A stretch of 64,000 bases of DNA from Bactericera cockerelli (taxonomy: Eukaryota; Arthropoda; Insecta; Hemiptera; Triozidae): the NCBI GenBank assembly GCA_024516035.1, contig CM044956.1, forward strand, positions 5,940,111-6,004,110, read 5' to 3'. Shown in pieces: positions 9,373 through 18,799 of this stretch. Within the stretch, counting starts at the first letter, position 1. Each line of letters opens with the position of its first letter. Under the pieces are notes generated by a model that saw only the letters and a list, made by a program, of their open reading frames with translations, made no database searches and had not been told where the DNA came from. The position numbers were made by a program, and so were the translations under genes.

Positions 9373-9645
9373 CCTGTTTAGATCTATTGTGACCAGTTGA
9401 TTCTAATTCTGATGTACGTCCTGAATTGACATAATCAGGACTAGGGTTTTACCTCCATTCGCTGGGAATCATACCAGCTACCAGCCACATTAACCTCACA
9501 CAGCCTGGGTAGGGCCGGAAACGCCAGTCTCACGTGTTTGGAGAGGGCAGAATTTTCGTCGAAAAGTCTGCCCCCACCGGGAATTGAACTCGGGATCTCT
9601 GGACTACGGGCAGTAGTCACAACCATTACGCCACGGAGGCTAGCT
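9373..9645 (-). mobile_element. tRNA-derived SINE, type F, with the shared central domain
   Basis: On the minus strand a tRNA-like head (cctccgtggcgtaatggttg; B box gagttcaattcc) is followed by cgacgaaaattctgcc. Next comes a domain (aggctgtgtgaggttaatgt ... cagcgaatggaggtaaaacc) that also forms the body of the 5S-derived SINE at 45666-45911, in the same orientation. Confidence 0.8.
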
Positions 9646-9994
9646 TTCCTTATTATAGGATAAGGCTGGGTTCATAACCAGTTAGGTACTACTAGGTTAT
9701 TACCCTGTCAATTTAGGATCTAAAAGTCCCTTCAATATGAAGAACTTGACCCTAACAACGAGCAGATTAGAATAATTTAAATCCCAAAGCGTAACAATAT
9801 AAATGAGCCCCAATTAGGCAATTCTGTCATTAGTAGAACTTCGAGCTAGTGGTCAAAAGGCTGGTAATAAATTTATTTTATCCACGTGATAATTGTATTT
9901 TACACAATTGCGTATAAAGTATTTATTTGCGTTTAAATAATTTGTTTTCCCTTGTCCTCTTCAGTTCTCTGACTACTTTTGAACTCTTGATCTT
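9646..9994. other. No gene seen
   Basis: Contains a second, diverged copy of the 9285-9350 segment (ggttattaccctgtcaattt), so at least part of this is a local duplication. Confidence 0.4.
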
Positions 9995-10070
9995 CTTTCT
10001 TTCTTTTTTTCTCTCTCTCTCTTACAGAGAAATAGCTCTCTCTCTCTCTCTCTCCCTCTTTCTCTCTCTT
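9995..10070. repeat. (CT)n microsatellite
   Basis: Two interrupted ct runs. Confidence 0.85.
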
Positions 10071-10189
10071 AGAACTAATCATAAGAGAAACCAGTATATG
10101 GGACAACTGGATATAACTCAAAATAACCTCTTTAAAAGAAGAATCTGGATATAAAAGAAAAAAATCGGCTGTAATTACGCCTTATTAAC

Positions 10190-10392
10190 AATAATATCGC
10201 CTTTAGAATGCTACCCGGCTAGAACTAATGAGTCCCATTATTGCACCAATGAGCCCAAGATGTATTATTATGTAGTCAAAATCCCAAAATTACTAAATGA
10301 AAGGATAACTTGTCGTGTCCTGGCTCAGTTTCGAATCCGTGACCTCTGGATTACCAGTCAGACGCTTTGACCACTAAGCTTCTGTCCCAGTA
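10190..10392 (-). mobile_element. tRNA-derived SINE, type A, second subfamily
   Basis: The head differs from 5545-5754 in the anticodon region (tctgactggtaatccagagg on the minus strand). The rest of the copy matches type A. The same variant head occurs at 18546. Confidence 0.75.
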
Positions 10393-10953
10393 TTCAGGTA
10401 GGTGGTCAAAAATGGTTTCCGTATAAACTTCGCTAAGTGGTTAATATTATAAGAGCTGGTTGTAGGGTTTTATTTGAAACTCCTTACACTTAGCACTGCG
10501 ACCTAGTGAGATCTATTTTGAGCAAACCGCCTAGTGGTTACCTTCCACTGAAGAGTATTGTAACTACCTGTGTTCTTCTCCTCCAAAATCCACCTCCACC
10601 TAATGCTGTTACTCTCCTCCAGCTACTCAGGTTTGTTAAATACGACTTCTTTGCCTCCGGGGAGACATAAACCCTCATTAACCCCATTAGGAAACACAAC
10701 ACTGCAACATATTGAGCGCTACCCCCGTTAAGTTCTTACTCTGGGCATCCTTATTCCTTCCAATTAAATCGCTCCCAACTTTTATCCACTTCCCTCCTTA
10801 AAACTTTGGCCATACTTTATTTAAAATTACATATTGCCATATATATTTAAAAAGGACAAATTCTTTGGCCTCATTACCCATGTTCACGGGCCATACAAAA
10901 GAGCTTCGCGGTCCGAATTCGGACCCCGGTCCGCTAATTGCCGACCGAGGCAG
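10393..10953. other. No gene seen
   Basis: Low-copy sequence with no frame of note. Confidence 0.35.
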
Positions 10954-11040
10954 GGTCTGAGGGTTAGTTTGTAGAAAATGCTTTGAGCATTAACCTCGCC
11001 TGGTGGTTAGCTTCCACTAAAGAGTGTTATTATTATTATT
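10954..11040 (+). mobile_element. Type B SINE tail
   Basis: gggttag ... aatgctttgagcattaacc ... cactaaagagtgtta then (TTA)n. Head absent (5'-truncated). Confidence 0.7.
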
Positions 11041-11132
11041 AAACACTATGGATCGTAATAAAAACCTGAAAAGATCTCAATTTGTTCAATAATTTCGTCC
11101 ATAGTTTTCGATAGTTTTTTTCTATTATTAAG
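11041..11132. other. No feature seen
   Basis: Short AT-rich interval. Confidence 0.3.
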
Positions 11133-11270
11133 TAATCATATTTGTGTCAATCGCTTTCACATTCACAACTACTTAAACTTGCTTTACTAAATCTTTGCTG
11201 AACATGCGACTTCAACCACCCACCTCCAGGTTACAAGTCCGCGGCCTTATCAATCAAGTACAGGGTAGAA
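11133..11270 (-). mobile_element. tRNA-derived SINE, type C
   Basis: Minus-strand head with ggacttgtaacctggaggtg and the tail motif (on plus) atatttgtgtcaatcgcttt. Moderately diverged. Confidence 0.7.
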
Positions 11271-11390
11271 AACATTTTCTACTTAGGTTGGCTGGAGACC
11301 ATCACATCCTCCAGCTGTAGGCAAGGTGGTCACAGTAACAACATGACTGTATGGCAGCAGTTTATACAGCAATCAATGAGTAAAAAACTG

Positions 11391-11740
11391 GTGCACTGGT
11401 AGTACAGTGGTTAACGCGCTAGTCTGGTAATCCAGGTAGCGTAGGGATCCGTTGATTCGAATCCCACCCAGTGTACGAATTTTTCCTCATCAATTTGAGT
11501 TTGTGAACGCACAATAATAAGACTCTGAGGGTTAGGTGGTAGTGTAAGCGTTTTTTTTGGTCAACCCTGTATATTTTCAATTTTTTTCATTTTTTTTATT
11601 GTTAAAATAATTATTCGTATGTACATAATGTCCATTTATATCTAATAAAGTGTTGTAGAATAATAATAATAGATATTGCTTTGAGTATTAACCTCCCCTG
11701 GTAGTTACCTTACACTAAAGAGTATATTATTATTATTTAT
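11391..11740 (+). mobile_element. Type B SINE split by a LINE tail
   Basis: Head to ggttaggtggtag (11391-11545) and atattgctttgagtattaac to the tail (11672-11740) are halves of one copy. The break lies where intact copies read ggtagaaaatgctttgag. Confidence 0.75.
11546..11671 (+). mobile_element. LINE 3' tail inserted in a SINE
   Basis: gttaaaataattattcgtat, acataatgtccatttatatc and taataaagtgttgtagaata followed by (TAA)n match the end of 21405-21590. It is 5'-truncated and carries an AATAAA signal. Confidence 0.65.
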
Positions 11741-12049
11741 AAAAAAAGAGCAGTGAGAGTTTTCACGTTTTCAAATATTATGTTATGTACATACATTATT
11801 ATTTTGTTTTTGAATATTAGAATAGAGAGGTACCATAGAAATCTACGCCGTACAACACAAGACCCATCCAACCATGTTTCATTAGTGCGGCAGAAATTTT
11901 TGTATGAACGCCTTTAAACAAAAAGGATTATGCAATGTGCAATGTTCTGAATTTATGAGGTGTGAATAGAATTGAGAACATCTGGAAATCTCGAGGAAAA
12001 AAATGTTTGGCTGAAGCTAGATTATCATGCTACGACAGTTTCAATATGG
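11741..12049. other. No gene seen
   Basis: AT-rich; no recurring motif recognised. Confidence 0.35.
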
Positions 12050-12135
12050 CTGGGTGAGGTTGAATAGCTGATTTTTGAGTTTCCAGCGAATGGAGGGTAA
12101 AACCACCCTCGCGATGTTAAACCGAAGAAAAAAAA
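12050..12135 (+). mobile_element. 5'-truncated copy of the shared SINE domain
   Basis: ggctgggtgaggttgaatag, ccagcgaatggagggtaaaa and gatgttaaaccgaag then poly-A. Matches the 3' half of the SINE at 45666-45911. Confidence 0.65.
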
Positions 12136-12155
12136 TACTTTTTTGCTGGTGTAAT

Positions 12156-12448
12156 TTGAGTGTTTCAGCCTTTATTATTTTGTAGCCATGAAACAGGAGC
12201 TACTGTAGACGCTTGTGGTCTGTGTTGTGGCCTGCCCATCCTGTAGTATGCCTCCCCTCTGATGGGCGAGAAGTGACACATACTTCCCATATAGATGCTG
12301 GGTCAACACGAGCGCACCCGAAGGTATCCCTTACAAACAACTTTAAACAAATTAAGAATACAATTTTTTGTCGGCACAGGGGATCGAACACGGGGGGATC
12401 TTCCGCTTGACAAGCGAATGCTTAACCACTGAACTAATCACGCGCTCT
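12156..12448 (-). mobile_element. tRNA-derived SINE, type E
   Basis: The minus-strand head is gcgcgtgattagttcagtgg with B box gtgttcgatccc. The body contains cactcgcccat-type sequence and ends (on plus) at gtgtttcagcctttattatt. Nearly full length. Confidence 0.75.
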
Positions 12449-12454
12449 TTTAAG

Positions 12455-12765
12455 TAATGATACATATGTAAATCTGTATGACTAAGATACTCGCTTGCCA
12501 TGCGGAAGGTCGGGGTTCGAGCCCCGAGCCGACAGACAAAATTGTATTCAAAATTTGGTTGCAGTTGTTTGTTTTTTCGGTGATTTTACACTCCATTCGC
12601 TGAAAACTCACAAACCAGCTACTCAAATTAACTTCATCCACCTGTAGGGGACACCTTCCGGTAAGCTCGTGTTGACCCAGCACCTAAATGGGAAGTATTG
12701 TGTCACTTCTCGCCCATGAGAGGGGAGCTACGAAATGCTTTATTTTATACCGTTTCATGTCTCCG
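12455..12765 (+). mobile_element. Type E SINE carrying an antisense piece of the shared domain
   Basis: Head (gactaagatactcgcttgcc, B box gggttcgagccc) and distal body match 12156-12448. About 75 bp (12573-12648) are replaced by sequence matching the shared SINE domain read antisense (ttttacactccattcgctga). It lies head-to-head with the preceding copy. Confidence 0.7.
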
Positions 12766-13118
12766 AAAATAGTAAAACAATTAATACATACATAACTACA
12801 TTACCTATGTAACATTGTATGTACAGGTATCTATCGGATTTTTGAAAAGCAAATAATGCTCTCTTGACAATTGAAATGTATGCATAGTATTAATTCAATA
12901 TTTGAAGCAGATTTCGTTAAATATTGTACAATATTTTCGTTTTTATTTCACGCTAGTTTTGTTGGTATTTTATTGCACTGTCGAAATTTCTACATTTTGC
13001 TTTTCCATGAGTAGTCAAATTTTTTTGGGTAAATATCATATTTTTTCCTAATTGGAGTGAATAAATTCCTAAGCATTGATCATGTAGGTTTTTTGATAAT
13101 AATAACATTTTTTTTAGT
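12766..13118. other. No gene seen
   Basis: AT-rich. A partial match to 24300-type sequence was not found. Confidence 0.3.
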
Positions 13119-13345
13119 CACCGTGGCTCCAAGTGAGTTAGCACGCTAGGCATTACACGCACGGTGACCTGGGTTCGATCCCCAGTGGGGCAGGACATTT
13201 TCTGCTCTGTACTTGGGTCTTCGGGGTCCACTCATACCTCGTGAGGAAAAGTGAGTAGCTGCTTGTTAACAGTGACAAAAATAACATATTGGGATATTAA
13301 AGATATGGAATTGTCCTATAATTCTGCGCTTCCCACTAAAATTGT
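13119..13345 (+). mobile_element. tRNA-derived SINE, type D
   Basis: Head caagtgagttagcacgctag with B box gggttcgatccc; body tctgctctgtacttgggt and ctcgtgaggaaaa; end cccactaaaattgtgatgta. Other copies are at 16173, 32625, 39244, 44180 and 59800. Confidence 0.8.
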
Positions 13346-13425
13346 GATGTAATAATAATATTAACAATAATGCTCGGTAAATGGTTGTATATTTACGGGT
13401 TTAGTCCCATTTTTAATTGATAATA

Positions 13426-13895
13426 CAGTAGAACCTGGATGTGAGAGAACTCAGGAGATGGATTTTTTTTTTCTCTCCTACATAGGTTTCTCTTATAAAG
13501 AGATTATTTTTGACCTAGAAATTGGTCTCTTATAAATTCAGGATTCTCTTATATCCAGTTATCTAGTATCCAGTTCTGTTATATCCGGTTTTCTAATATC
13601 CAGTTCTCTAATATGCTAATAACCAGTTCTCTTATATCCAGTTTTCTAATATCCAGTTCTCTTATATCCACAGTTCTCTAGTATCCAGTTCTTCTTTATC
13701 CAGTTTTATAATATCCAGTTCTCAATATGCTAATACCCAGTTCTCTTATATCCCCAGTTCTCTAATATCCAATTCTCAATATGCTAATAACCAGTTCTCT
13801 TATATCCAGTTTTCTAATATCCAGTTCTCTTATATCCACAGTTCTCTAATATCCAATTCTCTTATATCCAGTTCTCTAATATCCAGTCTTGACTG
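13426..13895. mobile_element. pogo/Tigger-like MITE expanded into a minisatellite
   Basis: Termini CAGTAGAACCTGGAT (13426) and, inverted, CAGTCAAGACTGGAT (to 13895) are flanked by TA on both sides. The interior is a degenerate array of ccagttctcttat / ccagttttctaat units, built from the terminal repeat itself. No transposase frame. Confidence 0.75.
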
Positions 13896-14640
13896 TAATA
13901 ATTATACCAAGAATAATAGCCCAGGCAAATTAGTGCTAAAATGGGGTCTAGCGGCAAAAAATTGCTCAATAGCTGGAAATCGTTTTAAACCCTTAAAGGG
14001 GTCCTAAATAATGGGTATATGAGTTTGCGACGGATTTTAGGTTGTGCTTCCGAGTTTAGGGCCTAAATAGTGCAAATTTTTTGCACTTTTTTTAAAATTG
14101 CGCTTATAACTCAAAATGTATTTATTCTACAGAAAATTTTACTCAGTTCTTATCTAAGGAGCATAAAATTATGCGTCTAATGACGTTTGAATCATTAAAA
14201 TAAGTTAAGCCGTTCAGGCACAATCGCTCCTCAAAGATGGATGGTTTTTTCAAACATAGCTCAAATTTTGAAAATTCTCAACTTTTAACGCCTGTAAGTC
14301 AAAAAGGACTGCACCAATTGAAAAATTTAATAGAATTGAACTTGTAGAAAATGTAATTTTAAGTAAAATACTGTTTGAATTTCGAAATTTGCTCATTCCA
14401 GTGCTGAGATATGAATTTTAAACCGAAAGAATTCCTAGCGCCAAATTTTCGCTAAGGCAGTGCAACGCAAAAAACTTCGTCTGAACTCTAAAATTATCAC
14501 ATTCTTACAACTTTTCAAGCAAAACTGAAAGTTATCTACTGAATTCAGTCGAATAGGTAGTTTAAAATTTTGAGAAACTTGCACTGAATTTTACTAAGAT
14601 CTGTTTACTGAACATGTGATTTCAAGACAGCAGGCACACT

Positions 14641-15219
14641 ATGGAGGATGTAACTTGTTTTATATGCGGGAACATTGTGCAAGAAGGAGCGGATAGAGGA
14701 ATATTAAAGGAAAAGTCACTTTAAACGTTCATTGAGGCCAGCAGGAGGAGGAATGATGGGCATCACACGTGGTTACAGACTCAGAAATCTGTTATACTTC
14801 ACGAGAAGTGTCGCAAAGGTGTCTACACGAAGGAGTCAAACATTCATTGTAAAGGCCGAAAAAGAAGCAGGAAACGGAAGCCGTGTGACAAGAGGCCGTG
14901 AGGAAATACCAAAATTCAACTTTAAGGAGCTCTGCTTCTACTGTGGAAAAGATGCCTCTGAAAGCTTCAAGGCTAGACAGAAAAAGCTTCCTCTTCATAG
15001 ACGTGAAACAGTGCGTGAAATTCAGACACAAGAAATAATGCAAAAAATTAAAGGTTCTGCAATTGCCAGAGGAGGGGCGGTGGTATTGCGTAGGATGGCA
15101 ACTGAATCAGACCTCGTAGCCGCTGAAGGCAAGTACGATTCTTGTCGTGGTATGTTCTTTAATTCACGCCCATCTATAGATCCTGATGCAGCTCAAGGTA
15201 TATCTGGACGAGGGGAGTG
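14641..15219 (+). pseudogene. Broken Cys-rich (CxxC...HxxC) protein gene inside the foldback element
   Basis: An ATG at 14641 opens MEDVTCFICGNI. The frame meets a stop at 14722, then continues as TFIEASRRRNDGHH ... SVILHEKCRK, and meets a second stop near 14899. The final part is in another frame: EEIPKFNFKELCFYCGK (to 14950) then ESDLVAAEGKYDS, ending 15219. CxxC, HxxC and a second CxxC, each with the same spacing style, recall a widespread uncharacterised arthropod family with paired zinc-ribbon-like cysteine motifs, often found in repeats. I recognise the family layout but know no function. One stop and one frameshift make it a pseudogene. The segment up to 14950 lies in the inverted arm; 14951-15219 is single copy. 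Confidence 0.6.
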
Positions 15220-15749
15220 AATTAATGTAGTAACTTGGGCTTTGAAGCCGAAAGACCTAAGTTTCCCATTTACTGGGGTTTAACGAAGAAAAGGCCGCTG
15301 GTTCAATAACGATACTAAGAAAGGTGTAGCTATTAAAGAGTATTAAATTTACACGGAAAGATAAAAGAAAGAAATAAACTACTACTATGAAATGAGATTG
15401 GATGGTCTTACCTTGAGTACTTGTACCAAGTACTTACGCCTTTAGAAGGGGATCAAAGGTGGTAGATCGAGGAAGGAGAGAAGACGTACCCTGACCACTG
15501 GTTGTTACAATCTGAACGAGGCATCGTTGTTCCCAATCTATCGTACCGAATCTCTGGCTTTCTTTGTAAGATCATATGATATGCCTATCATCTGATATCT
15601 AAGTGTTATCTCTACCAGTTAGGGGCGTAGAGATCTCGATCTGATATGCGCGGGGTAAGTTTGGAGGCAATTCAAACTGGAGTCACATGGCGTGAATAGG
15701 GAGAGTTCGCTCAAACTGGTCACTAGTGGGATTGATTTCACCTTCCGTA
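15220..15749. other. Central spacer of the foldback element
   Basis: No open frame with recognisable features. It is more GC-rich than the surroundings. Confidence 0.4.
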
Positions 15750-15899
15750 TGGAGGTTCTAGGTACTAACGACTTCTTAGGAGTGAAGCACTGAATACCCC
15801 CCCATAGCATGGAACGTATCATTCTTAGGAGTGAAGCACTGAATACGACTAAAAAGTGGTTCACTCCTAAGAAGTCGTTAGTACCCAGAACCTCCATAT
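15750..15899. repeat. Small inverted repeat in the loop of the foldback element
   Basis: atggaggttctaggtactaa with cgacttcttaggagtgaagc at 15750-15790 recurs inverted at 15862-15898. The segment cttaggagtgaagcactgaa is also directly repeated at 15776 and 15824. Confidence 0.65.
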
Positions 15900-15900
15900 A

Positions 15901-16150
15901 TTTTCCACAGTAGAAGCAGAGCTCCTTGAAGTTGAATTTTGGTATTTCCTCACGGCCTCTTGTCACACGGCTTCCGTTTCCTGCTTCTTTTTCGGCCTTT
16001 ACAATGAATGTTTGACTCCTTCGTGTAGACACCTTTGCGACACTTCTCGTGAAGTATAACAGATTTCTGAGTCTGTAACCACGTGTGATGCCCATCATTT
16101 CTCCTCCTGCTGTCCTCAATGAACATTCAAAGTGACTTTTCCTTTAATAT
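15901..16150 (-). pseudogene. Inverted second copy of the Cys-rich gene start
   Basis: On the minus strand this reproduces 14700-14950, including the FNFKELCFYCGK end. It then runs into unrelated spacer, so a 166-codon chimeric frame (15619-16119) results. The initiator region of this copy is cut by the SINE at 16173. Confidence 0.6.
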
Positions 16151-16172
16151 TCCTCTATCTTTTCCTTTAATA

Positions 16173-16480
16173 TGTTGTAGTCACTGTAGCCGAGTGAGTT
16201 AGCGCGCTAGGCATTGCACGCATGGTGACCTGGGTTCAATTTCCAGCGGATGGGATCTTTTCTGCTCTGTACTTGGATGTTCGGGGTCCACTCATACTTC
16301 GTGAGTCGTGAGGAAAAAAGAGTAGCTGCTTTGAAATGAAGCAGCGACCAGTGGCTGAATCATAGGCACACAAATAATACAAGACATTGTAAATTAAACT
16401 GGCAAAGTTCTATGATTCTGCGCTACCCACTAAAATTGTGACATAACAGCACAAAGAAAATGCATTTTTATTATTATATT
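16173..16480 (+). mobile_element. Type D SINE inserted in the right arm
   Basis: Head gccgagtgagttagcgcgct, B box gggttcaatttc; end cccactaaaattgtgacata. The inverted arm resumes at 16482 (aatattcctttttgcac). It postdates the inverted duplication, because the left arm lacks it. Confidence 0.8.
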
Positions 16481-17454
16481 ATTAATATTCCTTTTTGCAC
16501 AATGTTCCCGCATATAAAACAAGTTATGTACATCCTCCATAGTGTGCCTGCTGTCTTGAAATCACATGTTCAGTAAACAGATCTTAGTAAAATTCAGTGC
16601 AAGTTTCTCAAAATTTTAAACTACCTATTCGACTGAATTCAGTAGATAACTTTCAGTTTTGCTTGAAAAGTTGTAAGAATGTGATAATTTTAGAGTTCAG
16701 ACGAAGTTTTTTGCGTTGCACTGCCTTAGCGAAAATTTGGCGCTAGGAACTCTTTCGGTTTAAAATTCATATCTCAGCACTGGAGTGAGCAAATTTCAAA
16801 ATTCAAACAGTATTTTACTTAAAATTACATTTTCTACAAGTTCAATTCTATTAAATTTTTCAATTGGTGCAGTCTTTTTTGACTTACAGGCGTTAAAAGT
16901 TGAGAATTTTCAAAATTTGAGCTATGTTTGAAAAAACCATCCATCTTTGAGGAGCGATTGTGCCTGAACGGCTTAACTTATTTTAATGATTCAAACGTCA
17001 TTAGACGCATAATTTTATGCTCCTTAGATAAGAACTGAGTAAAATTTTCTGCAGAATAAATACATTTTGAGTTATAAGCGCAATTTTAAAAAAAAGTGCA
17101 AAAAATTTGCACTATTTAGGCCCTAAACTCGGAAGCACAACGTAAAATCCGTCGCAAACTCATATACCCATTATTTAGGACCCCTTTAAGGGTTTAAAAC
17201 GATTTCCAGCTATTGAGCAATTTTTTGCCGCTAGAGCACTAATTTGCCTGGGCTATAATAGAACTCCCTCGTTTCATTATCTCTCGCTGATAAAGCTTGA
17301 AGATATAGCGTTACCACTTACTGACAGCAGAGTCATCCATCTTAGTCAAAACGATAGCTATCTCTCAGGCAGACAAGGATTTACCCACATTCGCCCTAAT
17401 TTACCCACATTCGTGCAATTGCCCTTTTTTCTTACAATTTCTTCTTCTTATTCG

Positions 17455-17503
17455 GTCTGCCCCCGTAGCTCAGTGGTAAAGGCGGCACTCTGTGAATCCA
17501 CTA
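17455..17503 (+). mobile_element. Type A SINE head fragment
   Basis: cccgtagctcagtggtaaag then breaks after tctgtgaatcca. It faces the complete copy at 17556-17757. Confidence 0.65.
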
Positions 17504-17555
17504 TGAATAATAGTGCTTCTACATAATAATGCTATTAATAAGAAAAAATAAGAAG

Positions 17556-17757
17556 ATAATAATAATATCGCCTTATTTATATGTACTGTCCGATCAAGAC
17601 CTTGAAAGTCGCATTATTCCAAGTCGTATTATTATGTGGTAAAAATCCCAAATGGGAGGATAGCTTGTCATGTCCCGGCTGGGTTTCGAACCTACGACCT
17701 CTGGAATCTCTGGTTTCACAGAGTGCCGCCTTTACCACTGAGCTACCGGGACAGACT
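17556..17757 (-). mobile_element. tRNA-derived SINE, type A
   Basis: Complete copy from (aat)n aatatcgccttatttat to the head ctgagctaccgggaca on plus. Together with 17455-17503 it forms an inverted pair. Confidence 0.8.
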
Positions 17758-18099
17758 AATAATAATGAAAATAATATCGGATGTCCTTCTCTCCTCTAGT
17801 TTTCTACAAAGGTGTGCATGGGTAACTTTAGGGAATTCATTAAAACAAAATGTAAACAAAGAAATTCTCATTCCTCTTTGCTTTTCGACCAATGTGGAGA
17901 ACTGTAGGGATATGGAAATGGAATGAAATAAAACTAAAGGGACACCTTAGACCTTAGAAGTTTATTTTACAGCAGGAAAGAAAAACATTTCGTCTCACAA
18001 AATTATCCTGTTGTAAAACGCCAAAAAAATTCTATCTTCAATAACGAAAAAGTGAAACGTTTTTTTGAGTCATTTTAATGTGGTGTACACAGGTTAATT
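17758..18099. other. No gene seen
   Basis: No recurring motif or convincing frame. Confidence 0.35.
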
Positions 18100-18222
18100 C
18101 CGACCTCAGTAACTGAATTGGTAAGACGGTAGACTTGTAACCTGGAGATCGGTGGTTCAAGTCCCGGTTTCAGCGTAGATTTAGTAAAGCTAGTTTACTA
18201 TCTTAATGCCACAGGTTAATTC
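18100..18222 (+). mobile_element. tRNA-derived SINE, type C
   Basis: cgacctcagtaactgaattg, gacttgtaacctggagatcg, B box ggttcaagtccc and ttcagcgtagatttagtaaa. The tail is truncated. Confidence 0.75.
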
Positions 18223-18545
18223 TAGTAAAAATAAAATGTTTATTATTAAATTTACTTTCTTTATAGTGTTTTTATTAAGTAATTTCAAATAATGGAGTCT
18301 GAAAATGTATAAAACTGCGGATATTTAAGAATAGGTACCTATAAAATAGGTACCTATACTAATTTCTACTCATAAGAAATAGGTAAATCCGTACATGGTG
18401 AAACACTTTACTTGCTTATTATATGTAACTTAGAAGGAAGATTTTTTTTACTATGTAGGTATATAAAAAGAATGGTAGGCATGGCAACTTTCGCGACCGA
18501 GTCCTAAGATGTTAAAAAATGTTTAAATTAATTTCTCTGTCCTGA
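18223..18545. other. No gene seen
   Basis: AT-rich with a local direct repeat ataggtacctat (18330-18360). Confidence 0.35.
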
Positions 18546-18745
18546 TATAGCTTATTAGCTCAGTGGTCAAGGCGTCCGTCTGGTAATCCAGAGATCGAGG
18601 ATTCAAAACCCAGCCGGGACAAGTTATCCTCCCATTTGGATTTTGACCACATACTAATTCGTCTTGGGCTTACTGCTAGAATAATAGGACTTATCAGTCT
18701 TAACGCGGGCAGTATAAATAATATAAGGCGAAATTATTATTATTA
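18546..18745 (+). mobile_element. tRNA-derived SINE, type A, second subfamily
   Basis: Head ttagctcagtggtcaaggcg with tctggtaatccagagatcg, the variant also seen at 10190. Ends in (ATT)n. Confidence 0.8.
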
Positions 18746-18799
18746 CTTTCGTGTAACTGACGCTTTGCCGTGCGCTCAAATAGCGAAATGGGAAAATAC

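Larger units (their letters stand above)
13918..17254. mobile_element. Long inverted-repeat (foldback-like) element
   Basis: The left arm 13918-14950 (1033 bp) and right arm 15901-17254 (about 1044 bp after removing an inserted SINE) are near-perfect inverted copies starting AGCCCAGGCAAATTAGTGCT. One clear difference is a 10-bp insertion near 13943 in the left arm. The element is flanked by ATAAT on both sides (13913-13917, 17255-17259); TAA is an alternative reading because the ends are partly palindromic. The arms run into a coding segment, so the start of a Cys-rich gene is present twice, inverted. No transposase is recognised, and the class is unassigned. Confidence 0.85.
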
